Origin: an uncultured Candidatus Nemicrothrix sp.
GTDB lineage: Bacteria > Actinomycetota > Acidimicrobiia > Acidimicrobiales > MedAcidi-G1
Assembly (NCBI GenBank): GCA_913055915.1
Contig: CAJXKL010000009.1
Location: 20,457 to 84,456 of the forward strand
Length of the DNA: 64,000 nucleotides
Direction of reading: 5' to 3'
A program made the translations under genes and the position numbers. Position 1 is the first letter of the stretch. Every line of letters starts with the position of its first letter. Below, piece after piece: positions 31,955-41,467 of this stretch. The notes beneath the pieces are model-generated. The model saw nothing but the letters and a program-made list of their open reading frames with translations. It did no database searches and was not told where the DNA came from.

Positions 31955-33064
31955 TCAGATGCCGACCCTCTCGCGCAGGAGGTCGATGCGGTCATCGCCG
32001 GCCACGGCCGCCAGACGCACATGGTCGGCTCCAGCCTCGCCGAAGAACTCCCCCGGGCTGGCAACTATGCCGACCGTTTCTGCGAGATATCGGACGAACC
32101 CCCACGCGTCACCCTGCGGAGCAGGAACCCAGAGGTAGAAGCCACCTCCGGGCATCGGTGCAGTCACGCCGATGGCCGCCATCACCTCGACCAGCGATTT
32201 GAGGCGGCGGCTGTAGCGGTCCCGCTGAACGTCCACATGTCCCTGGTCAGTCAGGGCCGCCACCGCAGCGGCCTGGGCCGGGCCGGGAACCATGAAGCCC
32301 TGGTGCTTGCGAACCTCCTGAAGGTAGGTGACCAGGTCGGGGTCACCGGCGTAGTAGCCGACCCGCAGGCCCGCCAGGTTTGAACGCTTCGAGAGGGAGT
32401 GGACTGCCAGGGTGCCGTGTGAGCCGTGTCGGAGCACCGACCTCGGCGGGCCCTCCCACGTGAACTCCACATAGCACTCGTCGGAGAGGACGGTCACACC
32501 GTTCTCTCGCCCCCACGAGGCTGCGGCTTCCAGGTCGTCAAGGCCGCCGGCAGGGTTTCCCGGCGTGTTCACCCACAGTGCAAGGGCCCTCTCAGCATCG
32601 GACTGCCTGATCGCCGACAAGTCCAGGCACCAGCCCGCGTCAAGGGGAACCGCTACCGCCCGGCAACCGGCCAACTCGGCTCCCATGGCATAGGACGGAT
32701 ACGAAACGGCCGGATACAAGATGGTGTCCCGTTCCGGATTCCTGAGCCGAAGCAGGTGTGGCAGGCCGGTAACGAGTTCCTTGGTTCCAATACACACTCC
32801 GATCCCGGCTGGGTCGAGTTCTACGCCGAAGCGCCTGTCCGCCCAGTCGGCAACAGCCCGTCGAAGGCCGGCGCTTCCGATCGAAGGTGGATATGTGCGG
32901 GCCGGATCCGGCTCGGCTAGGGCTACGGCCACAACTTCAGGTACAGGGTCGCTGGGGTTCCCGATCGAGAGGTCCACAGACCCACCTGGCAGGGATGCAG
33001 CAACCTCTCTCAAATCGTCGATCCGGTCGAACGGATACGGAGGCGGTTGGAACCCGGCTGCCAT
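31955..33064 (-). CDS. dapC: N-succinyldiaminopimelate aminotransferase, DapC type
   Basis: A 369-aa class I aminotransferase of fold type I. NTPGNPAGG, the SDECYVEF metal-like aspartate region that contacts PLP nitrogen, and the PLP lysine in HSLSKRSNLAGLRVGYYAG are in order. Placement before dapD and dapE identifies the substrate as N-succinyl-2-amino-6-oxopimelate. The ATG is at 33064, 14 bp from the hflX stop. Confidence 0.9.
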   Translation of the reverse strand: MAAGFQPPPYPFDRIDDLREVAASLPGGSVDLSIGNPSDPVPEVVAVALAEPDPARTYPPSIGSAGLRRAVADWADRRFGVELDPAGIGVCIGTKELVTGLPHLLRLRNPERDTILYPAVSYPSYAMGAELAGCRAVAVPLDAGWCLDLSAIRQSDAERALALWVNTPGNPAGGLDDLEAAASWGRENGVTVLSDECYVEFTWEGPPRSVLRHGSHGTLAVHSLSKRSNLAGLRVGYYAGDPDLVTYLQEVRKHQGFMVPGPAQAAAVAALTDQGHVDVQRDRYSRRLKSLVEVMAAIGVTAPMPGGGFYLWVPAPQGDAWGFVRYLAETVGIVASPGEFFGEAGADHVRLAAVAGDDRIDLLRERVGI

Positions 33065-33078
33065 TTCGCCTCCCCCGC

Positions 33079-34437
33079 TCAGCTCGGCAACTCGGACCGG
33101 TCAGAAGCCACGATGAACTCGGCGAGGCGTCCCGCCGAACCCTCGTCAAGTCGGGCCTCGACACTCCACCCGTCCTCGTCGGCTGTCTCTGACAGGACCT
33201 CCCCTTCGCGGTGGGCCATGGCGACGATGTCACCCCTGTCGAACGGGACAAGCAGCGAGTAGAGGCTGGTGACGGCCCGCAGCCTGTTTCCAACCTCGAC
33301 CAGCAGTTCTGGCACGCCATCACCTGTTGACGCCGATACCACGACCGACTCGGGCTCGCGGCCAGCCAACCTGGCAGCCTCAACGGGTGCCAGGTCGGCC
33401 TTGTTGAACACGTACATCTCGGGCACGTCGGCAGCCCCGATCTCACTCAGGACGTACCGCACGGCATCGATGCTCCCCATCGGGTCGGGGTCTGATGAAT
33501 CAACCACGTGGAGCAGGAGATCTGCGTCAACCACCACGTCAAGGGTCGACTTGAAGGCGTCGACCAACTGGTGCGGCAACTTCCGCACGAAGCCGACGGT
33601 GTCGGTCATGTAGACCGACTCTCCGCCAGGCAGGTCCAGGCGCCTGGTCGTGGCGTCCAGGGTGGCAAACAGACGGTCCTCGACGAGTACCCCCGCGTCG
33701 GTCAACCGGTTCAACAGCGTGGACTTGCCGGAGTTCGTGTAGCCCACGATGGCAACCGACCGGTTGCTAGTGCGCCGCCGGGCCTTGGACTGCGTGGCCC
33801 TGTGACGCCTGACCTGTTTGAGGTCGGCTTCGAGCCGGCTCACACGGCGCATCAGGCGCCGCCTGTCGACCTCGAGTTGGGTTTCGCCGGGGCCCCTCGT
33901 GCCGATGCCGCCACCCTGCTGGCTGAGCACCTTGCCCATTCCCCGCAGCCTCGGCAACCGGTAGCGCAGCTGTGCCAACTCAACCTGGGTCTTACCTTCG
34001 AGGCTGGAGGCATTCTGGGCGAAGATGTCGAGGATCACCGCAGTGCGGTCGAGCGCCGACCGCTTGAGGATGGCGGTCAGGTTTCCCTGTTGCGCCGGGC
34101 TCAACTCGTCGTCGAACACCACGGTGTCAGCGTCATGTTCCTCTGAGACATCGCGTATCTCTGCAGCCTTGCCGCTACCCACATAGGTGGCTGCGTCGGG
34201 GCTTTCACGTGACTGGTGCACCCGTGCGACAGCATCGGCCCCTGCCGTGTCGACAAGTTGCGCCAGTTCGTCGAGGGACGCCTCGGTGGTCTCCTTGTCG
34301 CCCCGGCTGAGGGTCACCCCGGCGAGGACGATGCGTTCACGGAACGCACGGTCGATGAGCCCGGCACTCTCTCCGCCGAACTCCCCGAAGGCGCCCCTGT
34401 GTGAGTCGTCCCTGCGGTCGGCCCGGTCGTCACCCAT
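33079..34437 (-). CDS. hflX: Ribosome-associated GTPase HflX
   Basis: A 452-aa TRAFAC GTPase. The N-terminal HflX domain has YVGSGKAAEI and FDDELSPAQQGNL and the glycine-rich GGGIGTRGPGETQLE; the G domain has VGYTNSGKSTLLN (G1), DTVGFV (G3) and FNKADL (G4). HflX splits stalled 70S ribosomes. The ATG at 34437 overlaps the end of dapF by eight bases, so the two are coupled. Confidence 0.94.
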   Translation of the reverse strand: MGDDRADRRDDSHRGAFGEFGGESAGLIDRAFRERIVLAGVTLSRGDKETTEASLDELAQLVDTAGADAVARVHQSRESPDAATYVGSGKAAEIRDVSEEHDADTVVFDDELSPAQQGNLTAILKRSALDRTAVILDIFAQNASSLEGKTQVELAQLRYRLPRLRGMGKVLSQQGGGIGTRGPGETQLEVDRRRLMRRVSRLEADLKQVRRHRATQSKARRRTSNRSVAIVGYTNSGKSTLLNRLTDAGVLVEDRLFATLDATTRRLDLPGGESVYMTDTVGFVRKLPHQLVDAFKSTLDVVVDADLLLHVVDSSDPDPMGSIDAVRYVLSEIGAADVPEMYVFNKADLAPVEAARLAGREPESVVVSASTGDGVPELLVEVGNRLRAVTSLYSLLVPFDRGDIVAMAHREGEVLSETADEDGWSVEARLDEGSAGRLAEFIVASDRSELPS

Positions 34438-35239
34438 CGACCACCTCGTTATCACCCACGAACGTCGACGTCACACTCAACACCATTGGATCTCCGACCA
34501 CAACGGTCGTCTCGCCCCCCGACATCTGAGCCCGGACCGTGTCGTCGACCGCACCCCATGCGTGTGCCGTAGCCGCCGCGGCACAGGCTCCGCTGCCACA
34601 GGCCTCGGTCAGGCCGGCACCGCGCTCCCATGTCCGAAGGCGCAGGGTGGACCTGTCGATCACCGACACCATGTGGACGTTGCAGCCCACGGGATGGAAG
34701 TGGGATTCAAGTTCGGGGCCAACTGTCGCCAGATCGACCAGGGCGGGGTCTGCCACCTCAATCACGAGGTGCGGGTTGCCCATGTCGACGCTGGCCACCC
34801 TGCCAGCCTGTGGCCCACCCAGCTCTACTGCAAGTCCTGAGAAATCGGGCCCGTCGGTGGCCGCACCCATCTCAACCGTTGCCGACACCTCCCCATCGGT
34901 GGCACTACCAGCTATCTGGATGCGTCTGGGTCCTGCAGCGGTGTCGACCACGACATCCAGGTCCTCCCCTTGTGGCATGGTCCGGAGGATCGCGTGGCCG
35001 AAGCAGGCAAGGCCGTTGCCGCTCACCTCGGCACGGCTGCCGTCGCTGTTGAACAGGGTGAACGTGAGCCGTGTCGACCGGCCCGGGTTCGTAGGGGTCC
35101 CAAAGACCAGGCCGTCAGCTCCGATTCCACGAACGGGGTCACAGAGGGAGCGGGCACGCTCGGGGCCATCCACGGGCACCTCGTCGGTAAAGGCGATGAG
35201 AAACTGGTTGCCGAAGCCGTGGCATTGGATCAGGTTCAC
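34430..35239 (-). CDS. dapF: Diaminopimelate epimerase (Ser in place of the first catalytic Cys)
   Basis: A 269-aa DapF by length and motifs: FNSDGSRAEVSGNG, MGNPHLV, WERGAGLTEACGSGACA. The second catalytic cysteine, C214 in ACGSG, is present. The first, normally Cys in the xCGNG motif at position 73, is Ser73 (VSGNGLACFG). A Cys lies six residues on (C79) but is not in the active-site position. DapF isomerises LL- to meso-diaminopimelate by two cysteines, so the serine is notable; it may be a lineage trait. GTG start at 35239. Confidence 0.88.
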   Translation of the reverse strand: MNLIQCHGFGNQFLIAFTDEVPVDGPERARSLCDPVRGIGADGLVFGTPTNPGRSTRLTFTLFNSDGSRAEVSGNGLACFGHAILRTMPQGEDLDVVVDTAAGPRRIQIAGSATDGEVSATVEMGAATDGPDFSGLAVELGGPQAGRVASVDMGNPHLVIEVADPALVDLATVGPELESHFHPVGCNVHMVSVIDRSTLRLRTWERGAGLTEACGSGACAAAATAHAWGAVDDTVRAQMSGGETTVVVGDPMVLSVTSTFVGDNEVVDG

Positions 35240-35286
35240 GGGACCAGTCTCGCCCACGCGAGCACCCCCACCACACACGGTTTGGG

Positions 35287-36216
35287 TCAGCGCCGGTCGG
35301 CGCACCCATCGAGGTGTGAAAGCGCCTGGTTGAGAACCTCCATTGGGTCCTCCTCGGCGTCCATCCATTCGATGCGCGGATCCCGCCTGAACCAGCGCTC
35401 CTGGCGGCGGGCAAAGCGTCGCGTCGCCACAACAGCAGCGTGGATGGCCTCCTCGAGACTGCACCTGCCCTCCAGGTGATCGAGGACCTGCCTGTAGCCA
35501 AGGGCCTGGCGGGCCGTCCTCGAGAGCCCCCCGGGCAATGAGGCCAGAGTTCGCACCTCGTCCACAAAGCCCTCAGACACCTGCTGTTCGTAGCGTTCAG
35601 CGATCCGCCGGTCCACCACGGGCCTCGGAAGGTGAACCCCGACCTGGGTGAACGGACTCGCCGGATAGGAGTCCAGTCCGGGGCCGAACGATGAGAATGG
35701 TCGGCCTGAGCCGATGCAGACCTCCAGAGCCCTGATGACACGGCGGCGGTTCGTCGGCTCCATCCTCTCAGCGGCCACGGGGTCGAGCGCTCTCAGCCGG
35801 GCATGGAGGACCGTCGTGTCGGGTTCAGCCTCAAGGTCGGCGCGAGCCTCATCAAATCGGCCTGGAATCTCCAAGTCGTCAACGACTGCACGGACATGAA
35901 GACCGGTACCTCCCACCATCACGCCACGGACACCCCTGTTGTCAAGGTCTGCCACAACGGCCGTGCACCTCTCCTGGAAGGCCGAGACCGTGAACTCCTC
36001 GCCCGGATCCACAATGTCGAGAAGGTGGTGTGGAACCTCAACCTGCTCCTGGACAGTAGGCGTGGCGGTCCCGATGTCCATGCCACGGTAGATCTGCATG
36101 GAATCCATTGACACCAGCTCCACACCGGGGCGCACGCGAGCCATCTCCATGGCCAGCGCAGACTTGCCCGAAGCGGTGGTGCCCACGAGCACCAGGTGCC
36201 CGTTGGGGGTGGCCAT
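35287..36216 (-). CDS. miaA: tRNA dimethylallyltransferase
   Basis: A 309-aa transferase with P-loop GTTASGKSALA, DSMQIYRGMDIGTA, GGTGLHVRAV and RRVIRALEV, all typical of MiaA. It adds a dimethylallyl group to N6 of A37 in tRNAs that read codons beginning with U. The ATG at 36216 follows the miaB stop by 20 bp, so both modification steps are transcribed together. Confidence 0.95.
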   Translation of the reverse strand: MATPNGHLVLVGTTASGKSALAMEMARVRPGVELVSMDSMQIYRGMDIGTATPTVQEQVEVPHHLLDIVDPGEEFTVSAFQERCTAVVADLDNRGVRGVMVGGTGLHVRAVVDDLEIPGRFDEARADLEAEPDTTVLHARLRALDPVAAERMEPTNRRRVIRALEVCIGSGRPFSSFGPGLDSYPASPFTQVGVHLPRPVVDRRIAERYEQQVSEGFVDEVRTLASLPGGLSRTARQALGYRQVLDHLEGRCSLEEAIHAAVVATRRFARRQERWFRRDPRIEWMDAEEDPMEVLNQALSHLDGCADRR

Positions 36217-36236
36217 TGTCGTCAGGGCGCCTGACC

Positions 36237-37700
36237 TCAGGCCGATGCCACGGGAATCCGTCGGCGGTGAAGCGGTGCAGCTGTCACCTCGACCAACTCT
36301 GCGTGCAGGTAGTGGGCGGCAGCCCCCGTAATCTCCACCTCGGCATAGGACCCTGCCCTGAGACCGTCCGTGGCAGCCAGGTGAACAAGCTTGTTCTGTC
36401 GGGTACGCCCGGTCGCCTGGTTGGGTTCGCGCTTGGAGGGCCCCTCGACCAGGATCTCCTCGATACGACCAACCCTCGCCTCGTGACACATTCGGGCCGA
36501 CCGCTGCAACACCTTCTGGAGGCGTTCGAAGCGGTCCACGGACACCGCGTGATCCACGAACTCGCCGGTCATCTCGGCTGCCTCGGTGCCCTCTCTCGGC
36601 GAGAACACGAACGTGTAGGCGGAGTCGTATGCGGCTTCGGCAACCACCTCCAGGGTGGCTTGGAAGTCGGTCTCGGTCTCGCCGGGGAACCCGACTATCA
36701 AGTCGGTGCTCACGGCAAGGTCCTCGATGCCCGACCGGGCCTCCGTTAGCCGCTCCAGGTACCTGCCGGCCGTGTACCCGCGGTGCATAGCCGCCAGAAC
36801 CCTGTCACTGCCCGACTGGATCGGAAGATGGAGGTGTTCACACACGGCCGGCGTGTCGGCCATGGCAGCCACAATCTCGGACCGCAGGTCCTTTGGATGG
36901 GGGCTCGTGTAGCGCACCCGGCGAATTCCGTCGACGGCGCCCACGGCCGTCAACAGGTCTGCGAACAGCGGCCTGGGACGACGCTGTTCGTCGTCAGCCC
37001 ACGCCGGGCCGGCCTCAAACCTGTCGGCTGGAACGGGGCCCCGGGACCTGAGGCGGGTTGTCAGGTCCCGGCCGTAGGAGTTCACGTTCTGGCCGAGCAG
37101 CGTCACCTCGGTAACGCCATCGGCTGAGAGGGACTCGACCTCTGCCACCAGGTCGCCGAAAAAGTGGCTCATCTCGGACCCACGCACCGACGGAACAATG
37201 CAGAAGGCACAGCTGTTGTCACAGCCGATCTGGATTGTCACCCACGCCCTGTGGTCCTGCTCGCGCCGAGCAGTCAGCACCGACGAATACGCGTCGGCAT
37301 CCTCACGCGCAGTCTCTTCCAGAATCTCCATGACGGGACCGAGTTCCCGGGCACGGTTGAGCAGGTCGGCGACCCGGTGCACATTGTGGGTTCCAAAGAC
37401 CACGTCCACGTGGCCCGCCCTCTGCTGGATGAGATTCCGGTCCTTCTGGGCGAGACATCCCGCCACAGCCACCTGCAGGTCGGGTCTGGCCTCCTTCGCC
37501 GCCTTCAGGTCGCCCAGAGCCCCGTAGAGCCTGTTGTCGGCGTTCTCCCTGATGCAGCAGGTGTTCAGGACGATCACATCGGCGTCGGCCTCAGCAGCAG
37601 CCGGAACCATGCCATCTGCTTCGAGAAGGCCAGCGATGCGCTCACTGTCGTGCTCGTTCATCTGGCACCCGTAGGTACGCAGGGAATAGGACCGACCCAT
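36237..37700 (-). CDS. miaB: tRNA-2-methylthio-N6-dimethylallyladenosine synthase
   Basis: A 487-aa methylthiotransferase. The N-terminal UPF0004 domain has C12 in TYGCQMNEHDSE, then LNTCCIRENA and GCLAQ cysteines for the auxiliary cluster. The radical SAM motif is GCDNSCAFCIVP, and a TRAM domain closes the protein. It adds the methylthio group after MiaA. It is first of the miaB-miaA-dapF-hflX run. ATG at 37700. Confidence 0.95.
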   Translation of the reverse strand: MGRSYSLRTYGCQMNEHDSERIAGLLEADGMVPAAAEADADVIVLNTCCIRENADNRLYGALGDLKAAKEARPDLQVAVAGCLAQKDRNLIQQRAGHVDVVFGTHNVHRVADLLNRARELGPVMEILEETAREDADAYSSVLTARREQDHRAWVTIQIGCDNSCAFCIVPSVRGSEMSHFFGDLVAEVESLSADGVTEVTLLGQNVNSYGRDLTTRLRSRGPVPADRFEAGPAWADDEQRRPRPLFADLLTAVGAVDGIRRVRYTSPHPKDLRSEIVAAMADTPAVCEHLHLPIQSGSDRVLAAMHRGYTAGRYLERLTEARSGIEDLAVSTDLIVGFPGETETDFQATLEVVAEAAYDSAYTFVFSPREGTEAAEMTGEFVDHAVSVDRFERLQKVLQRSARMCHEARVGRIEEILVEGPSKREPNQATGRTRQNKLVHLAATDGLRAGSYAEVEITGAAAHYLHAELVEVTAAPLHRRRIPVASA

Positions 37701-37794
37701 GCACTTCAGGCTAGGTCGTGTACGCCCTAGCGACCGCCCCGACCGGTACCGGCCAGTGTTGGGGCCTGGCTTACGAACGGGGGCATCTGACCGG

Positions 37795-37828
37795 GTCGTC
37801 GCCCCAGGAGGGGAAGCGGGGCGACGAC
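37795..37828 (-). terminator. Terminator hairpin after recA
   Basis: The 11-bp arms GTCGTCGCCCC and GGGGCGACGAC enclose a 12-nt loop, 16 nt beyond the recA stop. There is no clear T run, as is common in high-GC actinobacteria. Confidence 0.75.
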
Positions 37829-37844
37829 CTCTGGCCGGAGATAC

Positions 37845-38996
37845 CTACTGGGTGTCGATTCGGTCCCCTATCGAGATGGGTTCATCGTCGGCCGCTGTGA
37901 ATACATCCTCGGCCTCGGGCTCAGGTTCGACCAGAGCTTCGGCTTCAGGTTCGGGCTCGGGGGTGACCTCGCGCCAGACCCGATCGGTTATCTCGACCAT
38001 GATCTCGGGGTTCTCAACGAGGAACGTCTTGGCGTTTTCGCGACCCTGGCCCAACTGCTCGCCCTCGTAGGTGTACCAGGCACCCGACTTCTTGACGATG
38101 TCGAGGTCCACGGCCAGGTCTATGACCGAACCCTCCCGGCTGATTCCCTTTCCGTACATGATGTCGAACTCGGCCTGGCGGAACGGCGGAGCGCACTTGT
38201 TCTTGACAACCTTGACCCGGGTGCGGTTTCCGACAACCTCGACACCGTCCTTGATGGCCTCTATCCGACGGATGTCGAGGCGAACCGAGGAGTAGAACTT
38301 GAGCGCCCTTCCACCCGGTGTGGTCTCCGGTGAACCGAACATGACGCCGATCTTCTCGCGCAACTGGTTGATGAAGATGCAGATGGTGTTGGACTTGCTG
38401 AGGTTCGAGGTCAGCTTGCGCAGCGCCTGTGACATGAGCCGGGCCTGCAGGCCCACGTGGTGGTCGCCCATCTCGCCCTCGATCTCGGCCCGGGGGGTGA
38501 GCGCTGCCACCGAGTCGATGACGATCACGTCGATGGCACCTGAACGGATGAGCATGTCGGTAATCTCCAGGGCCTGCTCACCTGTATCGGGCTGGGAGAT
38601 GAGTAACTCGTCGACATCGACGCCGATGGCCCTTGCGTAGACGGGGTCCATGGCGTGCTCGGCATCCACGTAGGCGCAGATGCCACCGTTGCGCTGCGCC
38701 TCGGCCACCACGTGGATTGCCAGAGTGGTCTTTCCGGACCCCTCTGGGCCGTAGATCTCGACAACCCTGCCACGGGGCAGGCCGCCTATGCCCAACGCCA
38801 GATCGAGTGCCAGGGCCCCGGTGGGAACGGATTCGATGGCCATGGAACCCTTGTCGCCCATCTTCATCACGGCGCCCTGGCCGAACTGCTTCTCGATCTG
38901 CCCCAACGCCATGTCGAGGGCCTTGTCGCGCCCCTCGGGGGACGCCTGGATCACCGGGGTCGTGCTGTCGTTCCTGTTCTTGTTGTTCTTTGCCAT
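37845..38996 (-). CDS. recA: RecA recombinase
   Basis: A 383-aa RecA. Walker [12 protein letters not shown] near residue 83, the MAW-type segment [18 protein letters not shown], Walker [11 protein letters not shown], loop L2 [20 protein letters not shown], and a long acidic tail with many Glu-Pro. It forms filaments on single-stranded DNA, drives strand exchange and triggers LexA cleavage. A LexA box lies inside its promoter upstream. It is transcribed alone, with a terminator behind it. Confidence 0.97.
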   Translation of the reverse strand: MAKNNKNRNDSTTPVIQASPEGRDKALDMALGQIEKQFGQGAVMKMGDKGSMAIESVPTGALALDLALGIGGLPRGRVVEIYGPEGSGKTTLAIHVVAEAQRNGGICAYVDAEHAMDPVYARAIGVDVDELLISQPDTGEQALEITDMLIRSGAIDVIVIDSVAALTPRAEIEGEMGDHHVGLQARLMSQALRKLTSNLSKSNTICIFINQLREKIGVMFGSPETTPGGRALKFYSSVRLDIRRIEAIKDGVEVVGNRTRVKVVKNKCAPPFRQAEFDIMYGKGISREGSVIDLAVDLDIVKKSGAWYTYEGEQLGQGRENAKTFLVENPEIMVEITDRVWREVTPEPEPEAEALVEPEPEAEDVFTAADDEPISIGDRIDTQ

Positions 38997-39126
38997 CTTG
39001 TTTCTCCGTTTCCGGTGATCTTCTACGAATCGCTTCGGGATGTGATGTGGTTTGATCGGTTGCGGACGAACCTACGAACAGGGTGTGACAGTGGTCCCGT
39101 ACGGAGGCCCCTCAGCGAATGACATC

Positions 39127-39156
39127 ATCGTAATTGCGAACAGGCGTTCGATGCAA
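39127..39156 (-). promoter_or_regulatory. recA promoter with LexA box in the spacer
   Basis: Minus strand: -35 TTGCAT (39151-39156), 18-nt spacer, -10 TACGAT (39127-39132). The spacer includes CGAACAGGCGTTCG (39137-39150, plus strand), a perfect palindromic SOS box. It could also affect the divergent msrB start 62 bp away. Confidence 0.8.
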
Positions 39157-39211
39157 GCACCTTCACAGATTCGTGGAATTCCCGTGCCCTGTGGCACTAC
39201 CGTCCACCCCC

Positions 39212-39616
39212 ATGGCCAACGAGGAAACCAACGACGAACTCCGCTCACGCCTGACACCCATGCAGTACCACTGCACCCAGGAGGCCGGAACCGAGGCCCC
39301 GTTCACGGGCGAATACTGGGACGACGAACGCTCCGGCACATACAACTGCGTCGTGTGCGGCAAGCCCCTCTTCACGAGCACCACCAAGTTCGATGCCGGT
39401 TGCGGCTGGCCAAGCTTCTGGGAACCAATCAGCGACGACCTCATCGACGAGCGCCCCGACCACAGCCTCGGACACGAGCGCACCGAGACCACCTGCAGTT
39501 CGTGTGGCGCACACCTCGGCCATGTGTTTCCCGACGGCCCCCAACCCACCGGTGACCGCTACTGCATCAACTCGGCAAGCATCACCCTCGAACCCGAAGA
39601 CGACCTGGACGCCTGA
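39212..39616 (+). CDS. msrB: Peptide methionine-(R)-S-oxide reductase
   Basis: A 134-aa MsrB with catalytic C118 in RYCINSAS, recycling C64 in GCGWPSFW and the zinc pairs C46/C49 and C95/C98. It reduces the R form of methionine sulfoxide in proteins. The ATG at 39212 is chosen; the frame is open further upstream but crosses the recA promoter. It is divergent from recA and convergent with cinA. Confidence 0.95.
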   Translation: MANEETNDELRSRLTPMQYHCTQEAGTEAPFTGEYWDDERSGTYNCVVCGKPLFTSTTKFDAGCGWPSFWEPISDDLIDERPDHSLGHERTETTCSSCGAHLGHVFPDGPQPTGDRYCINSASITLEPEDDLDA

Positions 39617-39634
39617 GCAGCAGCCGGTCGGCGA

Positions 39635-40879
39635 TCAGCACCCTCGTCTGGCCAGGAGGCGCAGGCGCAGCAGGTTCAGCACCGAGATAACCGTGAACTG
39701 GCGTGTCCGGGTGCGGTCGAACGGAAACAGGATCCTCACCGCCTCGACCTCGCCGTCGACACACGTCGCCATCCAGACCGTTCCGGGTTCCTGGCCGTCC
39801 TGCGGGTCGGGGCCAGCCACCCCGGTGACCGCCACGGAGACATCGGCGCTCAGCACCCGACACACACCCGTCGCCATGGCGACAACCGCCTCCTCGCTGA
39901 CCACCGGACCCTCGGGCACGCCCAGCAGTTCCCGCTTGATGTCGCCGGCGTAGGCGACCACCGAACCGCGAAAGGCGCGGCTTGAACCGGGGACATCGGT
40001 AAGCCGGGACCCGATCAGCCCTCCCGTCAGCGACTCCGCCGTGACGAGGGTGAGGCCCTGGGCAACCAGTTCGTCGAGCACCACCGACTCCATGTTGGCC
40101 CCGTCCATGCCGAACACGATGGGGCCGATGACCCCACGCACCCTGGCCTCCTCGTCGTCGAGGATCGCCTCGACCTCAACTGAGGTGGCGGCCTTGGCCG
40201 TAATGCGCACCTTGAGGCCCTCCATTCCGCTGGCCAGGAACGCCAGCGTGGGGCCACCCTCGAGATCAAGGCGGTCGATCTCTTCAGCCAGCATCTCGGC
40301 CAGGCCCGACTCGGACTGCCCCCACGTGCGCAGTGTCCGCGAGCCGATCACCGACACCGCTCCGGCCCGGCGCCTCAGGTCGGGCAGGATCGAGCCCTCG
40401 AGCATCTCCTTCATCTCCCAGGGCACTCCGGGAACCGTGTAGAGCACCTTGTCGCCGACGGGGCAGATGAGCCCGGGTGCGGTTCCCGGCAGTTCGGACA
40501 TCGTCGTGGCGCCCACCGGCACATCAGCCTGGCGCAGGTTGTTGGCCGGCATCTTCCGGCCCCGGCCGGCGAACCTAGCTTCAATACGGTCCACAAGCGC
40601 CTGGTCGCGCTCCATCGTCACGCCCATCAGTTCAGCTACCACCTCGCGGGTGATGTCGTCCTGGGTGGGACCCAGCCCGCCGGTCACAATCACGGCATCA
40701 GCCCGATCCAGAGCCTCGCAAAATGCCGCCATCATTCGCTCACGGTTGTCCCCGACCACCGTGTAACGGTGACAGTCGATGCCCGACAGGGCCAACTGTT
40801 CGCCGATCCAGGCCGAGTTGGTGTCGACTATCTGACCCAGTAGCAACTCGGTGCCTACTGCGACAATCTCACACAGCAC
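39635..40879 (-). CDS. cinA: CinA, competence/damage-inducible protein A
   Basis: A 414-aa two-domain protein. The N-terminal MoCF-like domain (1-170) has VGTELLLGQIVDTNS and TGGLGPTQDD. The C-terminal nicotinamide-nucleotide amidase domain has TAESLTGGLIG and VAVTGVAGPDP. It takes part in pyridine nucleotide salvage and is often co-transcribed with recA; here msrB separates them. A GTG at 40879 starts it, after pgsA. Confidence 0.93.
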   Translation of the reverse strand: MLCEIVAVGTELLLGQIVDTNSAWIGEQLALSGIDCHRYTVVGDNRERMMAAFCEALDRADAVIVTGGLGPTQDDITREVVAELMGVTMERDQALVDRIEARFAGRGRKMPANNLRQADVPVGATTMSELPGTAPGLICPVGDKVLYTVPGVPWEMKEMLEGSILPDLRRRAGAVSVIGSRTLRTWGQSESGLAEMLAEEIDRLDLEGGPTLAFLASGMEGLKVRITAKAATSVEVEAILDDEEARVRGVIGPIVFGMDGANMESVVLDELVAQGLTLVTAESLTGGLIGSRLTDVPGSSRAFRGSVVAYAGDIKRELLGVPEGPVVSEEAVVAMATGVCRVLSADVSVAVTGVAGPDPQDGQEPGTVWMATCVDGEVEAVRILFPFDRTRTRQFTVISVLNLLRLRLLARRGC

Positions 40880-40894
40880 ACTGCGACCTCATCC

Positions 40895-41467
40895 CTACGA
40901 ACCGGTCCGGCTGGTAGCACGGCTACCATCGGCCAGGTACTGGAACCCGGTGACCAGGGTGAAGGCCACCGCAATCCAGAGCACGGCACCGATGAGGAGG
41001 TCCGCACCCTCGAGGGGTGGCAGGACCGCCAACATCAGCGCCAGACCCTGGACGCTCGTCTTCCACTTTGCCGACCTGCGGGCGGGAACCGCCAAGCCCC
41101 GACGCACATACCAGAGTCGGTAGAAGGTGATGACGACCTCGCGGGCGGTCAGCAGTAGCACGGGCAGAAGGGAGTAGCGCTCCACCGCCACGAGGCTGAG
41201 TGCCACGCCTATCACGACCACCTTGTCGGCCAACGGGTCAAGGAAGGCCCCCCACCGGCTGACCGTGCCCCGTCGGCGAGCCAGAACCCCGTCGAAGAAG
41301 TCGGACGCGCCGAGCACCCCGCCCAGCAGGAAGCCGCGCCAGGAGGTACCGCCGCTGTGCTCGGCCGATAGCACCATGCCAAAGAGCACCGGGGCGAACA
41401 CCAGACGTGCCAGCGTGACGAGGTTTGCGGGGCTGACAACCGTGCCGAGGTGACGTGTGACCCTCAT
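40895..41467 (-). CDS. pgsA: CDP-diacylglycerol-glycerol-3-phosphate 3-phosphatidyltransferase
   Basis: A 190-aa CDP-alcohol phosphatidyltransferase with four to six membrane helices. The family motif reads DFFDGVLARRRGTVSRWGAF followed by LDPLADK, which supplies the DG-x2-AR-x8-G-x3-D-x3-D pattern. It makes phosphatidylglycerol phosphate. Its ATG overlaps the rimO stop in an ATGA, and cinA follows after 15 bp, as in many bacteria. Confidence 0.92.
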   Translation of the reverse strand: MRVTRHLGTVVSPANLVTLARLVFAPVLFGMVLSAEHSGGTSWRGFLLGGVLGASDFFDGVLARRRGTVSRWGAFLDPLADKVVVIGVALSLVAVERYSLLPVLLLTAREVVITFYRLWYVRRGLAVPARRSAKWKTSVQGLALMLAVLPPLEGADLLIGAVLWIAVAFTLVTGFQYLADGSRATSRTGS

